A stretch of 64,000 bases of DNA from Erodium maritimum. Its lineage: Eukaryota; Streptophyta; Magnoliopsida; Geraniales; Geraniaceae. Shown here piece after piece: positions 35,420-46,599 of this stretch. Every line of letters begins with the position of its first letter. Position 1 is the first letter of the stretch. The stretch lies in the NCBI GenBank assembly GCA_963921825.1, contig OY997591.1:20517515-20581514 (forward strand), given 5' to 3'. A program made the position numbers and the translations under genes. A model generated the notes under the pieces. The model ran no database searches. It was not told the DNA's origin and saw only the letters and a program-made list of their open reading frames with translations.

Positions 35420-35836
35420 TTAGGAGCCTCGCCGGTAACAGCCCAGGCCGAAGCCAACGATCGTCGCCGACGAAAGGAGGGGAAGCGCGAGCGGCGACTG
35501 CAAGGGAAGAAGAAGACTGGTTGAGAGAAAAAAGGAACAGTGTTCGGTTAAAATTTTGGCTTCCCTATGTGGGGGTTATTGAATGGCACTTGTCTTCATA
35601 TAGATATACAAGCAACAGTCACAAACTAATATCGGGCAACCTTTTACGTTTTTGTCTCTACTTCTCCTAGGGCTTGTAGACTAAAAAATTTGACCGTTGT
35701 GTCAAGAGCAAGATACTTTTTCTGACAATAAAACTACAACATAACTAAAGTTTATTTCCAATAATAAATATGTTATAACTGAAGAGGCCTATTACTCTTA
35801 AACTTACAAATTAATTAAATAAGAATAATGATTATT

Positions 35837-37378
35837 ATCTAACAGATTTGGAAGGTTTGATCACAACAATAACCTTCTTTTTCTCTACGACTCGTCGTCG
35901 TTTAGTTTGGGCCCTTGTCACCTCCAACGGTCTCCTCCCATAAAAGTCGTTGGGCAGGTTTTTCGTCCGGTCTTGAGTAGCTTTGTCTTGCCCCTAGTGG
36001 TATTATCGTCGACATTCTTATCGTCTTGTTTTTTTCTTCTCCAGCAGTACAAATGGTCTAGGTGGAGGCTTATCCGACACGACTTTGCTGACCTCGTCAA
36101 ACCCTTGCCAACTTAGCCTTATCTTCCTCCCTCGCCACCCCTCAATCACCGGACCTCTTCACCTACCACCGACCTTTTTTTCCTATTCGACCTCTGGCCA
36201 CCACCTTGCTAGCCTCCCCTTCCCTGGACTGTGTTTGTCTACATCAACAGGAACCATGACTGCTCCGATCTACTGTGCAACAACCTCCCCAGCATCCTCT
36301 GTTTCTTCGGATATGGATATTGACCTCCTTAGCCCATGGCCTCCTCTCCCCTTGTCGGTGATGCATGTTGGCTACCTGAGAACCGAGCTCCCTTCGTCGG
36401 CTAAACGATGTTTTGTCTACCCGGTCAGCGACAAATCGGTGTCAACTACCTCTGAACGGGCCAACCTCTTTCGAGACCCCAGCCCCTTGCCGGACCAGGT
36501 CGGGGTTTGGCCGGATTTGCCCCTGTTGGATTTGGCATGGGCAGTAGTGATGATTTGCTTTTGCCCTACCCTCCTCTCCACTCCCATGGGAAATCGGGAT
36601 GCCGTCCTATTTACCCGAGGGTCGGGACCTCCTTTCGCATGTGCTCTATGGCCGACTCTAGATGGGCATGTGTTGAATGGGTTCCCGTCATGATCGCAAT
36701 CACCAAGGCCGAAACTGTGGCCGCCTTTTATGAATCGAGACATCTCTGCTCCTGAACGGAAATTTGATAAGGTTGCTCGGTATACAATACTCATTTTGAA
36801 TCCCGCCCACTATAGCCAGACCCATCAATCCCGAACATCCCTCCGTCCCTCGCTTCGATCGTCCCCGACGTGCTCTCGGATTGGCCCTTTTTCCCTCGCC
36901 ATGGTATCTGGGGCTTCAACTGTTTCCGCGCATAACCATCTTCATTTTCAGGCACGGAGGATGCCTGCTCATTGCCCTATCAACATGGATACTTGCCTTG
37001 ATCCTGACACTTCGAGGTCGGGGCCCAATGGGGTAGGAAACCCATTGGGCCCAGAAAAAGGTGTGTCCCGGCTTTCCTCTCTGAGTACTATAATTCTGGG
37101 GGTCAGGCTTTCTGGGGGGAGGGGGGGACTTTGGTCACCGCCTAGCAAGTCAATAAAACCACTCAAAACAGTTTCTAGCTCCTCGGACTTGCGTAATAGA
37201 GCTAATCATATGGTGTCATCTAACTTCTAATCGATGTTTTAGAAGTCTGTTAGATAGCCTAGTGTGCTGGAAAACCTGTAATGCTCAGGGGTATCCGACC
37301 TATATCTCGACTTGTTTGGGGTTTTCCCTTAATCTTCTTGTGATGTTAGATTGAGTACTGACAACAAGACCTTGAAAA
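35837..37378 (+). mobile_element. Non-LTR retroposon 3, 16-bp target duplication
   Basis: Perfect 16-bp repeats AAGAATAATGATTATT flank it (35821-35836 and 37379-37394). The right copy directly follows ACCTTGAAAA, consistent with an A tail on the plus strand. The longest plus-strand frame (36085-36693, 202 codons) is Ser/Pro/Leu-rich with no known domain, and a second frame (36730-37230, 166 codons) is similar. Coding decay or a non-autonomous origin are both possible. Confidence 0.8.
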
Positions 37379-37394
37379 AAGAATAATGATTATT

Positions 37395-38909
37395 GGAGCT
37401 CCCTCGATGCTCTCTAGGGCCAGTCCTAACCAATCTTTCTAATCTCACTGATCATGGGGTCCTCCTCTCCAAGCATCATCCCGTTCGCCACTATTATCAT
37501 CGCAACAACCAATCCCATCCTCTTCTCTACCTTCACCGCGATTTTTGGGTCTGAGGGACTCAATCGTCGCGGTCTGCATGGCTCTCTCCGCAGCTCGCCC
37601 TAGCTCTTCACCGTCCCGGCCACCTATCGCTACTTCATCACTACCTCTGCCACCACCACCGTCGACACCATCTCCTCCTTTATCATGGGCACCGCCTTTA
37701 CTCTGGACCCCTCTCGGATTGGTTAGGAGAAGGGATCCACGGTGTTCTGTCCTCCCATCACCGCTCGTAATCGTCTTCTATACTATCGTTCGCGACTACA
37801 CTATCTTCGACCATGGAGTTAAATTATGTTCCACAGTCGATCTCCATTAACCGTGGGGATGGTGATCACCTCTGATGGGGCGAACGACTTTGGTAGTGAC
37901 ATCAACTCCCGCCGACCCCTAGGCTGCCGCCGGATGGAGTGCGGAAGGGAGACAAATCCTCTCTTGGCCCAATCAATCAAGCGAGGTATGGTCTTCACCC
38001 TTTATAGGTTCAATGATGCCACCCCGACCCTAGGCTGTTTCGGACCCCCTCTCCCCTTTGTGGCCCTCCACCATATCACGTGATCCCTCCCCACACCATG
38101 TGTGTCTCCCCGACACCTGGAGGTCCCAAGTGGCGGATCCAAAAGTTTAAAAACTATGATGAGTGGGCTCAAGTCGAGCCGGATATGGATTTTGGGTTTA
38201 ATTTTTGTTTTGAGTCTTGTCGTCCGTGTCTTTAATTTCTGTTTTTAGTGTTGGTATATTTTAGTCTTCTCTGTGGTGAAACAAGTGCTTGGTCACTCAA
38301 AAAACCCGTCTATATATCGGGTTCCTTTAAAGAATTAGTTGTAGTTTGTCCTCGAATCCGCTATTCTCCCTTTATTTTTCGTATTATGTAATTTATTTTT
38401 AATGAATAAATATTCCTTATGCTAAATAAAGAATAGTCAACAAAATTAGTCTATCTTCGTGATTAGACCAATTACATGTTTTTTTAACGAAAGGTGTACT
38501 TATATTTAACTCCAAAATCAACTACAATCGAGTGCATCAAGATTAGTATTTCTTGGCCACAAAACAAGAACAAACATAGAACATAAAATTTTGTAGTTTT
38601 TTCAAAAATATAACAGTTATGAACGGTATTGAGACGCCACATAGGCAATATGAAGGAAAAGTGGGGGGTTGGAAAAAAAACTGGAAGTGCTACTCAAGGT
38701 AGTGCCTACACGTTGTATTTGAGGGGTAAAGCGACCGAACTTGAACTACATCAGTTGTAGGAGGAAAGGCTTCAACCAGGGACCCCTCCTAGAGCTAGTC
38801 CCTGAAGCCTGATGATCCTAACATTCCTCCTGGCGAGGTTGCTTACTAGCCCTCGCCTGATGTGTTACTTGATTGCCTTGTTTGTGTTAGGTCGTGACAT
38901 GACCTTTTT
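37395..38909. other. Unassigned, possibly another decayed retroposon
   Basis: The left half is CT-rich with Pro/Ser-rich plus-strand frames (37545-37850, 37826-38083), similar in style to retroposon 3. A T-rich part with TTTTTAATGAATAAATATT near 38,395 resembles a LINE or transcript 3' end. No target duplication was found. From 38,460 on, nothing can be identified. Confidence 0.35.
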
Positions 38910-39216
38910 GGTGTTCCAGTGTGAACTATTCGTGTGACGGTTACTAAAGAGAAACTGAGGAGTTACATCTGCGGATGGCTCCGTCATTGTCCGATTTTCG
39001 GAAAATTCCGGTAAGACACCCATACCGACAGAAAATTCTGGTATGGCATGTCTAGACCGATGTCGATTGTTCCGGTGTGATACCTATATCGTTGAGGATT
39101 CCGGTGTGAGGTATCAACATCGAGGTTGTTTGTGACGGCCTGCTATCTACACCGACGCCGGAATTCCAGTTTGGGTTACCAAGATCGTTATTTGTTATTC
39201 CTCAATGTCTGAGGAT
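38910..39216 (+). repeat. Possible fragment of a Tekay-type LTR (minisatellite part)
   Basis: Repeated TTCCGGTGTGA/ATTCCGGTATGG-type units resemble the minisatellite part of LTR B (60,650-60,960). Element B starts right after it at 39217, so B may have landed in an older LTR fragment. Confidence 0.4.
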
Positions 39217-40638
39217 TGTAAGAACCGCCCCCGGTCGATCCCGATCGAACCGGTGAATCCTAGACAAGTTTGACTTTCGGCCGGAAAAGTCAACCGATGA
39301 CTCAGGAAGTCATTCGGGACCTTCCCGGAGCCCAAAGAGCTTAGCCGTCATCACGGTTAGCTTAGTTGGGCCGTTCCCTTCAGTTTGACTGTAATATTGG
39401 TTAGGTCAATTTTCGGACAAACTTGGACTTTTTATCGGGTTTTTTCCGATACAATCTTGGACAGCTGGAAAATTTATTTAAGTGAAAGTGACCCCACATG
39501 ACACTTGGCATTTTTTGCTTGGAGGATGAAAAAGGGGCTTCCATTGACCCTTATACCCTCCCAACTTACCTTTTAAGGGATAAGACCTTAAGGGCCTTCA
39601 AGTAAATAGACTCAATAGGTCATTTAAAGTAAATGGAGCACACATTTCAGCTCATTACTTGGTGTTGCAGCCGAAAATCACCATAGGAAGACAAAGGAGG
39701 AGAGTTCATTTCTTGAGGAAGAAGAAAGGGAGGAAAGCTAGCATTTTGTGACTTGTTCTTGGCCATTTCTTCTCCATTTCCCTTCCATCTTCATCATCTT
39801 CTCATCTTCAAGGTACGGATGCCCTTAACTCTCCATTTCATTGATTTTCAAGTTTTGGGTTTTGTGGGTATTTGGCTTGAAGTTGAAGAACTAGCTATTT
39901 TGATTGTTGTTGGAGAAGGATTAGTGAAGTTAGGTTATTTGGATTGTGTTTTGGTAGAAGTTTTGATGAACCCATTGAGGGTGTTGATGATTGGAGACTT
40001 TTGATGAACATCTTGGAGTTAGAATGACTTGGAAATGGGGTTTTGGTTTGATTTTCGTGGAATCCGAGTTGGGGAAGAAAGGGGAAGGCTCTGGTCAGGT
40101 CTGGCACGAAACGTGACCCGGACCGGGCCATGTGCCGGCACGGCAGGCTGCACGGAACAGGCCAGGTACCGGCACGGTGTGCGGCGCGGAACGGGCGTGA
40201 GTCCGGCACGGTACCTCACACGGTCCATGTCAGACTCCGGGCCGGTGCGTCGCACGGTCCGTGCTGGTTACCGGGCCGGTCTGTGATACGGTCTGTGCCA
40301 GGTTTCGGCACGGCCTGTGACACGGTCCGGACCGCCTTCCGGATCTGATTTCCAGACCCAAAACCCTTCCTTTTGAGTCCATTTCGATTCCTAGATCATT
40401 TCTTTGACCTTGTTTCTATTACTTGAGGACTGTTCTGTATTTTTGGTTGAGGAGCACTCCGTTGGGTTACTAATTTTGGTATTATTATGGTCCAAGACCG
40501 TGAGATCGAGCTCGAAAGGAGGGAAGGCCTTGGAACCGAGCTAGAGGGACGAAGACCACTCCGGAACCCGTGTGAAGAACGGAGGAGAGGCTAATCGAAC
40601 TTTACATCAGAGTATTATTAGAGGAAGACCACAAGGTA
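39217..40638 (+). repeat. 5' LTR portion of element B
   Basis: Starts TGTAAGAACCGCCCCCGG and runs parallel to 58710-60077. It includes the GGCACGG-rich GC block (about 40,090-40,340). A donor-like TTCAAG|GTACGG lies at about 39,812. It is directly followed by Athila-type LTR sequence. Confidence 0.88.
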
Positions 40639-40814
40639 GGCTCATTTGTCCCCACAAATCCCCTTGTTTTGCTCCAAATATTTTGAAACTTTAGAATCAG
40701 GGCTTACTGCACGAAAGTAGGAAGAAATGCATTAAACACCATATTCCCGGGACCGAAAAGCTTAAGATGCAGGCTTAAAAACATCGAAAACGATGCCTTT
40801 TTGCGTCCACATCA
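40639..40814 (-). repeat. Athila-type 3' LTR portion
   Basis: About 176 bp, matching 52,251-52,426 with about five differences and ending CGTCCACATCA. Confidence 0.9.
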
Positions 40815-40850
40815 ACACCCCACACTTAAACTTTTCTCGCCCCGAGAAAA
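40815..40850 (-). other. Athila polypurine tract with adjoining hairpin
   Basis: In sense, TTTAAGTGTGGGGTGT (40815-40830) adjoins the 3' LTR. Just before it, TTTTCTCG-GGG-CGAGAAAA (40832-40850) is a perfect 8-bp stem with a three-base loop. Confidence 0.75.
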
Positions 40851-42781
40851 CCAAACTAATAAAACAGTAAATGATAAGTCCCGGTTAAACCCCGAGGTTC
40901 ACCTCGATAGGAGGAGTCCGGGCCTCCTTTATTCAAACACAGAAAAGTAAAGATGCACGTGCAATGCATGAACCTAAATCTAATGCATTCCTAAAACACA
41001 CTATATGATGCATGCAAAGATGAACGAAAATAGGTGACAGATGAGCAATCATGCACAGTGGATCATAAAGATTTTCTCAGAGTCGTTACATGCCACAAGA
41101 CCTTACACTCGTCAAAGAAGCATATAGGCTAATGAATACCACAAAATATGATGCTACTCACATTAATGATTAACTCTGTTCATTTAGACTCGCATTTCTT
41201 CATTCACAATAACCGGGTGTTTCCCTTTTTCCCTTTTCATGGACTTTAGAGATTCATACGCTATTATGCTAGACCCATCTCCACTAATTGTAAGGAATCA
41301 TGGTCTTTAAGAATCAAAAAGGTCTTTGCAAAAGCTTGTAATGTAAGGCTAGGCAAAGGGTGTGGAAGAGATATGAAAAGAAGCTAAAATAGTACATCGT
41401 GACACAAGTGCTTCAACTCACACCCAAGAGTATGTCACACATCCCAAACCCCGTTTAAGCACCATTCTCCATTTGCATTTTCTCCCCCCATTTTTCTTTT
41501 ATTGAATAGCTAAGTGTAGCACTAATTTGCTCATTTTCCTTTTTCTTAGCTATCCAAATCTACACCACCATTATTCAACCCATCTTGCATTACCCCACAC
41601 TTATCTTTTCCACAGGGACATAAAATCTGATATTGTTCCCTCTTTTCCTATATATATATTATTTTTTTTCGGGGTCATGCTACAAAAATTTCTCCAAATA
41701 CAACCCAATGGCATACAAATACAAACTTTTTTTCTTTCTTTCTTTCGCTTACTCAACATCCCAAATAATAACCCCTCTCAATGAAGCACCTAAGACAAGA
41801 GATAAATGTTCAAATAATAATGAGGATATAACACGAAACGAAAGGCACATAGGATTATATTGTTCGGGTTAGAAACGACAGGCTAAAGCTCAAATGGGGT
41901 GACTAAGAGATATAATCATGCAAAGGTAGGCAATTTTGGGTCAAACGGTCCATAGATGGCCTAAAATCATCTTCTCAAATAACCATGTTCCTTATTCTTA
42001 TTTCGCCTTGAATGAGTCATACATGTAGTTCTAGACTCAATTTACCATGCATCGGAATCAAGGAAAATAACCCTAGTTATAGCAAACACTTGAAACACGA
42101 GCGAACAAGCTAAACATAATGCATGTGCTTTCATACTTGTTCGATTCATTTAAGCCCATATACAACTTTAACTCATGCAAAGAAAATAGCATTTACGACA
42201 ATTCAATCATCGAAATCTCAAGAACATCTACATTTTACTCACATATCACCAGAAAATATTTTTTGATTTTTTTTTATTTGATTTTTTGTTTTTTTTTTAA
42301 TTTTTTAATTTTTTTGTTTTTTTTTTCAAAGTTTTTATGACACGAAATGATGCATGAACACACAAAATAAAACACAATGCAATGCAAGGCATACCCCACC
42401 CCACAGTTGAAACTCAGCACTGTCCCCAGTGCGACTCTAAACACATATCTACACATGCACATGACGGATAAATAACGAAAGAAAACCCACACTTACGATC
42501 AGCAGGTATAAACAGTTCACACAACCTATATGATTTTTCTATCAGCACGACAAGTCAGGCACTCATGGCCCCCAAATAGCATACAAGAAGTAAATAGCGA
42601 TATACAATATAAAATAGGAGGGTAAAGAGATACTGCCCCTCGAAGAATCGCTACGTGAACTGCACTGATGGTGGATATCCTCGTGCATGGATGGGTGGAG
42701 AGCTCTTTGCCCAAGAAAACCTCCAGGAGGTTTGGCACCAAAATATGCTCCGCTGCTCTCATCTCGCTCCCCACGCCATGT
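40851..42781 (-). other. Athila 3' non-coding region
   Basis: AT-rich, with no coding region. Includes T-rich low-complexity sequence at 42,259-42,330 and CTTT repeats near 41,730. This lies between the env-position ORF and the 3' LTR. Confidence 0.7.
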
Positions 42782-42856
42782 GTTGGGTTGCCTCTCAACC
42801 AGCGCATTTGTTTAACGTCGTTAGCTCGACGAAAAGGGTGGCCACAGAAGCCACCC
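42782..42856 (-). other. Two-hairpin module, copy 1 (Athila)
   Basis: Stem 42782-42787/42794-42799 closes the loop TTGCCT (plus-strand reading). The linker AGCGC..TTGTTTAACGTCGTT.GCTCGAC follows, then a 7-bp stem GGGTGGC/GCCACCC (42836-42842/42850-42856). Compare copy 2 at 45166-45236. It lies about 330 nt beyond the end of the coiled-coil ORF in element sense. Confidence 0.8.
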
Positions 42857-43186
42857 AAGCATTGCTCCAGAAGCCACTGATCGGCAGAGCACCTGCTAGA
42901 CACAGACTCACAAACAGAAAACATATTAAAACACGAAAAATAAAAAGATAGAGCTTCTCCATAACCATAGCGCCCGAGCACTGCTGACAACATAGAAAAC
43001 CGGTTAGACACACAGCAGGCATATCAAAATAATAATGGAGAAACTCAACACATATATACAAAAAGGATATAAAGTGACCCGCCTTTGGAGCGAGTCTCAC
43101 TGGTCCCTCGAGGAACCCCCAGGTCGGGACTGGTACCAATCTGACTCCATCCGCTTCCTGATCCAATCAATGTGGCCCGGCATTCC

Positions 43187-43555
43187 CTACCAGAGATCCA
43201 CTTGCTCTCGGACGTACCGAATATCCGTGGACTGACTCTGGAGAATAGTGTCATGCCTGTCCTGGCCCTGTCTCAACTCAGATACCTCATGCCGGAGCTC
43301 AGTCATCTCCCCCTGCAGAGCCATCACTCGCTCCTCTAGTGTCGGATTACCCCCAACACCCTGATACAGCTCTTTCTTGTTGAAGATGACTCTGTCTACG
43401 TACTCGCCCTGATGGGGGAGAGGCATGGCTTCCTCTTGTGGATCATCCCACATCCCGAGAGATTGTGCCAATTGGGTAGCTATTGCAGCACACCCAATTT
43501 TTCCACTTTTCTTCCTGCTCTGTTCCTCCAAATACTCCAGGATAAAAAAATTCAA
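43187..43555 (-). pseudogene. Coiled-coil segment downstream of the Athila env-position ORF
   Basis: Encodes EERVMALQGEMTELRHEVSE and LRQGQDRHDTILQSQ, a clear heptad-type coiled coil, at the end of the env-position coding region. It overlaps the C-terminal end of the upstream ORF region. The function is unknown; self-association is an inference from the coiled coil only. Confidence 0.6.
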
Positions 43556-44303
43556 ATGGAGCTCTTCTTCCTACCTCAAAGCAGTACATGATTCTGATCT
43601 CCCGATGTGTGAGAGTATGAGCATTGTCTGCCCTACCAAAAATGGTGTACGGCAGAACCCTGTGGAAATATCTCAACACCGGGGATTTCAATCGAGTAGC
43701 ATTTGGACTGTTGTTAAAGCCATCCCCAGGCTTTGAAATATGTACCCAGCATTCCGCTACTGTGGGTGGGTCGGGTATATCTCCCTCATAGGGGGTGAAC
43801 CCAAGAGCCATCCCGAACTCCCTTTGGGAGAGTCGGAACTCTCGTCCACACAACCGGAAACACACGACTCTGTCGTTATTGGCCCATCGAATGCTAAATG
43901 ACGCCAAGAACTCCAGTATTAGGTTCCTATAGGAACGAGGATACCAAGTGGAAAGAGTTGACCAACCGACTTCCTCCAGCCAGTTGATAAACTCATCCCT
44001 ACACCGGAGTCTTGTTTGCACAAAGCCCAAGTCGACAAACTTGGGAGTCATTATTTCTCTTCCCTGCAGAAGCTCGAGTCGTGTGTTCCAAATAGGGTTA
44101 TCATTGAAAATAATGCAAGGAATGCCATGAGTACCTATATCCGAGTTCGGCGAACGAGGACGTCGTGGCAGTGGACTTGTGTCAATCCAATTTTCCACAG
44201 GTTGCTCTTGGGCTTCTTGATTCTGTGCTTGGGAGCTTGATCCTTCCCCTGTTTGACCCTTGCGAGTTCTCTTCTTCCTTTGGTAGTGGATTGTCTTTGA
44301 CAT
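43443..44303 (-). pseudogene. Athila ORF1-family-like protein in the env position
   Basis: A 286-codon open stretch 3' of pol. It begins MSKTIHYQRKKRTRKGQTGE, a basic N-terminus. A central domain containing SFSIRWANNDRVVCFRL and FRLSQREFGMALGFTPYEGD resembles the plant Athila ORF-1 family domain. In Athila elements an ORF between pol and the 3' LTR has been likened to env by position. I see no signal peptide or membrane helix here, which argues against a classical envelope protein. The true role is unknown. The part reads open along its length, but the element is a fossil. Confidence 0.7.
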
Positions 44304-45165
44304 TTTCCCTTGAGCTCTTTACTGGTTTGATACGGAATGGAGTACGGTGCAGGCTGCAGGGCATGCCAGAATGCTGCACGGGACGAACTCCTTGCAGGGC
44401 CGGGATCCAGCACGGTACGTGCTTCTGAACGGGCCGGAATGTGACTCGGGACGGGCTTCCTACCGTGCCGGTATACGAAGCGGGAAGGTTCGGCTGCCGT
44501 GCCGAAACGCAGAACCCAGAGCTCTGCTTTAGATGCCGGTTGATGTCTTGGGACGACCCGGAATGCTGTCCGGGACGGTCTTCTGCTCTGTGCCGGTTAC
44601 TTCCCTTGGCGCTTGAGGGGTTTCCGTGGAGATGTGGTTGTAGGTACGGTAGGTGTGGAGCTGTGGAGGGTGTAACTTGTTGTGATAGGGCTTGGTGTGG
44701 CTGTGGAGAAGAAGGTGTAAGAGGATTGGTGTTGCTGTGGAGTGGAATGAAACGAAAGGATAAGGTGGGGGGGGGGGGGAATAAAAGGAGTGGAAGGGAG
44801 GGTTAGGGCTCGCACGATATCCAAGGGATTGGTTTTGGTCTGGCCTGGTAGGCGACACGGGACGGATTTCGTTCCGGCCCGATAGTTAGACCGGCCCGTA
44901 TCTCCATCCGGCCCGTTTTCCGACACTTACCGTTGTCTCTTCCGGCCCTTTCAGAAGCCCTTGGCGATCTACATTCCAGCCCGGTATACCAACCGGTCCG
45001 TGTCACTTAGAGGCCCTTCATGACGCCCTTTCCGTATTACTCAGAGGATCAGAACAGTGGCTATTATTTCTCTTTTTCTCCTTCAGACCCCAAATCCTGG
45101 TACCTCCAGTGACAGACATCCTTAATCAGATCAACAAAAATACAAAAAAAAATACATATACACAC
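44304..45165 (-). other. Athila spacer between pol and env-position ORF
   Basis: Non-coding, with two GC-rich patches (44,340-44,580 and 44,830-45,010) rich in ACGGG/CCGGCCCG motifs similar in style to the GC blocks of Tekay-type LTRs, and a G run at 44,768-44,780. Confidence 0.65.
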
Positions 45166-45236
45166 CTCGGGTTGCCTCCCGAGAAGCGCTTTTGTTTAAC
45201 GTCGTTGGCTCGACTTAAAGGCGGCTTAGGCCGCCT
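45166..45236 (-). other. Two-hairpin module, copy 2 (Athila), directly after pol
   Basis: Perfect 6-bp stem CTCGGG/CCCGAG around TTGCCT (45166-45183), a linker nearly identical to copy 1, then the 7-bp stem AGGCGGC/GCCGCCT with loop TTAG (45219-45236). In element sense the second stem begins on the base after the pol stop codon. Confidence 0.85.
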
Positions 45237-46460
45237 CTACATCTCAACTTCAGGCTCTTGTAGGAAAAATACTTCCTGATTCCCAATCATACCACCGTAG
45301 TAGTGCTTGATTCTATGCCCATTCACTAAAAATGGGGCTCCTTTACCATCGGTGATCTCGACGGCTCCTTTAGAGAGAACCCTCAATACCCGAAAAGGCC
45401 CACTCCACTTTGAAACGAGCTTACCAGCTATGAGCTTAAGTTTAGAATTGTAGAGCAAAACCCGGTCTCCTTCTTTGAATTCTCTAGGATTGATGTTCTT
45501 GTCATGTCATGCCTTTGTCCTCTCCTTGTACAGTGCGGCATTGTGATAGACTTGAGATCGGAATTCCTCCAATTCATTTATCTGCACTACTCTGTTTAAA
45601 CTACAAGCTAGGGGATCAAAGTTAAGGAATTTAATTTCCCAAAAAGCTTTATGTTCTAATTCAACAGGTAAATGACAAGCCTTTCCATACACAAGACTAT
45701 AAGGTGAACAACCAATAGGGGTTTTAAATGCAGTTCTGTAAGCCCAGAGAGCATCATCAAGCTTGGAAGACCAATCCTTCCTAGATGCATTGACGGTCTT
45801 TTCCAGGATGCTCTTTAGTTCCCTATTGGTCACTTCTACTTGACCACTAGTTTGGGGATGATAAGGTGTGACAAGTCGATGGTGGACTCCATAGCTAGCT
45901 AAGAGTTTCCAAAAATATTTGTTGCAAAAGTGTTTTCCACCATCACTAATTATTGCCCTAAGTACACCAAACTGGGAAAAAATATTTTTCTTTAAAAAGG
46001 CTAATACCGGTTTATGGTCATTTGTGGGCAGAGCCACTGCTTCTTCCCATTTGGATACATAATCCACAGCCACAAGAATATATTCATTACTATTCGAACG
46101 TGGAAAAGGTCCCATAAAATCAATCCCCCAAAGGTCAAATAATTCCACCTCGAGAGAGATGTTCATTGGCATCTCCTGTTTCCTAGAGATATTATCTGTG
46201 CGCTGGCATCGATCACATCATTTGACATATACATAGGCATCATGAAAGAGTGTAGGCCAATAAAAACCTGACTGAAGCACCTTACGAGCTGTTCTGGCAG
46301 GACCAAAATGCCCTCCTACTTCTCCCCCATGACAGTGAAAGAGAATCTCTTGGATTGCAGAGTCGGGTACACACCTTCTTATCATTTGATCTGCACAAAC
46401 CTTAAATAACAGAGGATCATCCCATATATAATCTTTTGCATCATGTATAAATTTCTTTTT
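45237..46460 (-). pseudogene. Athila integrase region and pol C-terminus
   Basis: The zinc-binding part reads [20 protein letters not shown] and [11 protein letters not shown] (about 46,230-46,340). The catalytic core reads [27 protein letters not shown] and [19 protein letters not shown], carrying the D, D and E positions (45,780-46,150). The C-terminal part contains KWSGPFRVLRV and ends at the hairpin module. Integrase joins the cDNA to host DNA. This is a fossil region. Confidence 0.92.
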
Positions 46461-46599
46461 CTGGTGGGATGTTAGATCCCCGGGTACTATCCCGGAAACC
46501 AAATAATTTGCAAAATGTGCAAACCATGGGGATTTTTGGTCATCTACTTTATAGAGGTGTTCATCAGGGAACTCCTCATTTATAGGCACTTTAGTGTTT

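Larger units (their letters stand above)
33470..35584 (-). mobile_element. Non-LTR retroposon 2, A-tailed, 12-bp target duplication
   Basis: Flanked by GGCACTTGTCTT at 33458-33469 and 35585-35596. The minus-strand sense ends in a long A tail (plus-strand T run at 33,467-33,479). It shares the CGGCGGCCAGCACC motif with retroposon 1 (about 34,053, variant at 34,165) and has a GC-rich, CCGGCGA-rich 5' half. It contains a 24-bp-type minisatellite (33,598-33,875) and a 17-base G run. No endonuclease or reverse transcriptase is seen; the open frames (up to 155 codons) have no known domain. It is probably a non-autonomous relative of retroposon 1. Confidence 0.8.

Noticed and set aside
36085-36693. 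202-codon plus-strand frame as a host gene
   Set aside because: It lies between 16-bp target duplications in retroposon 3 and has no recognisable domain.
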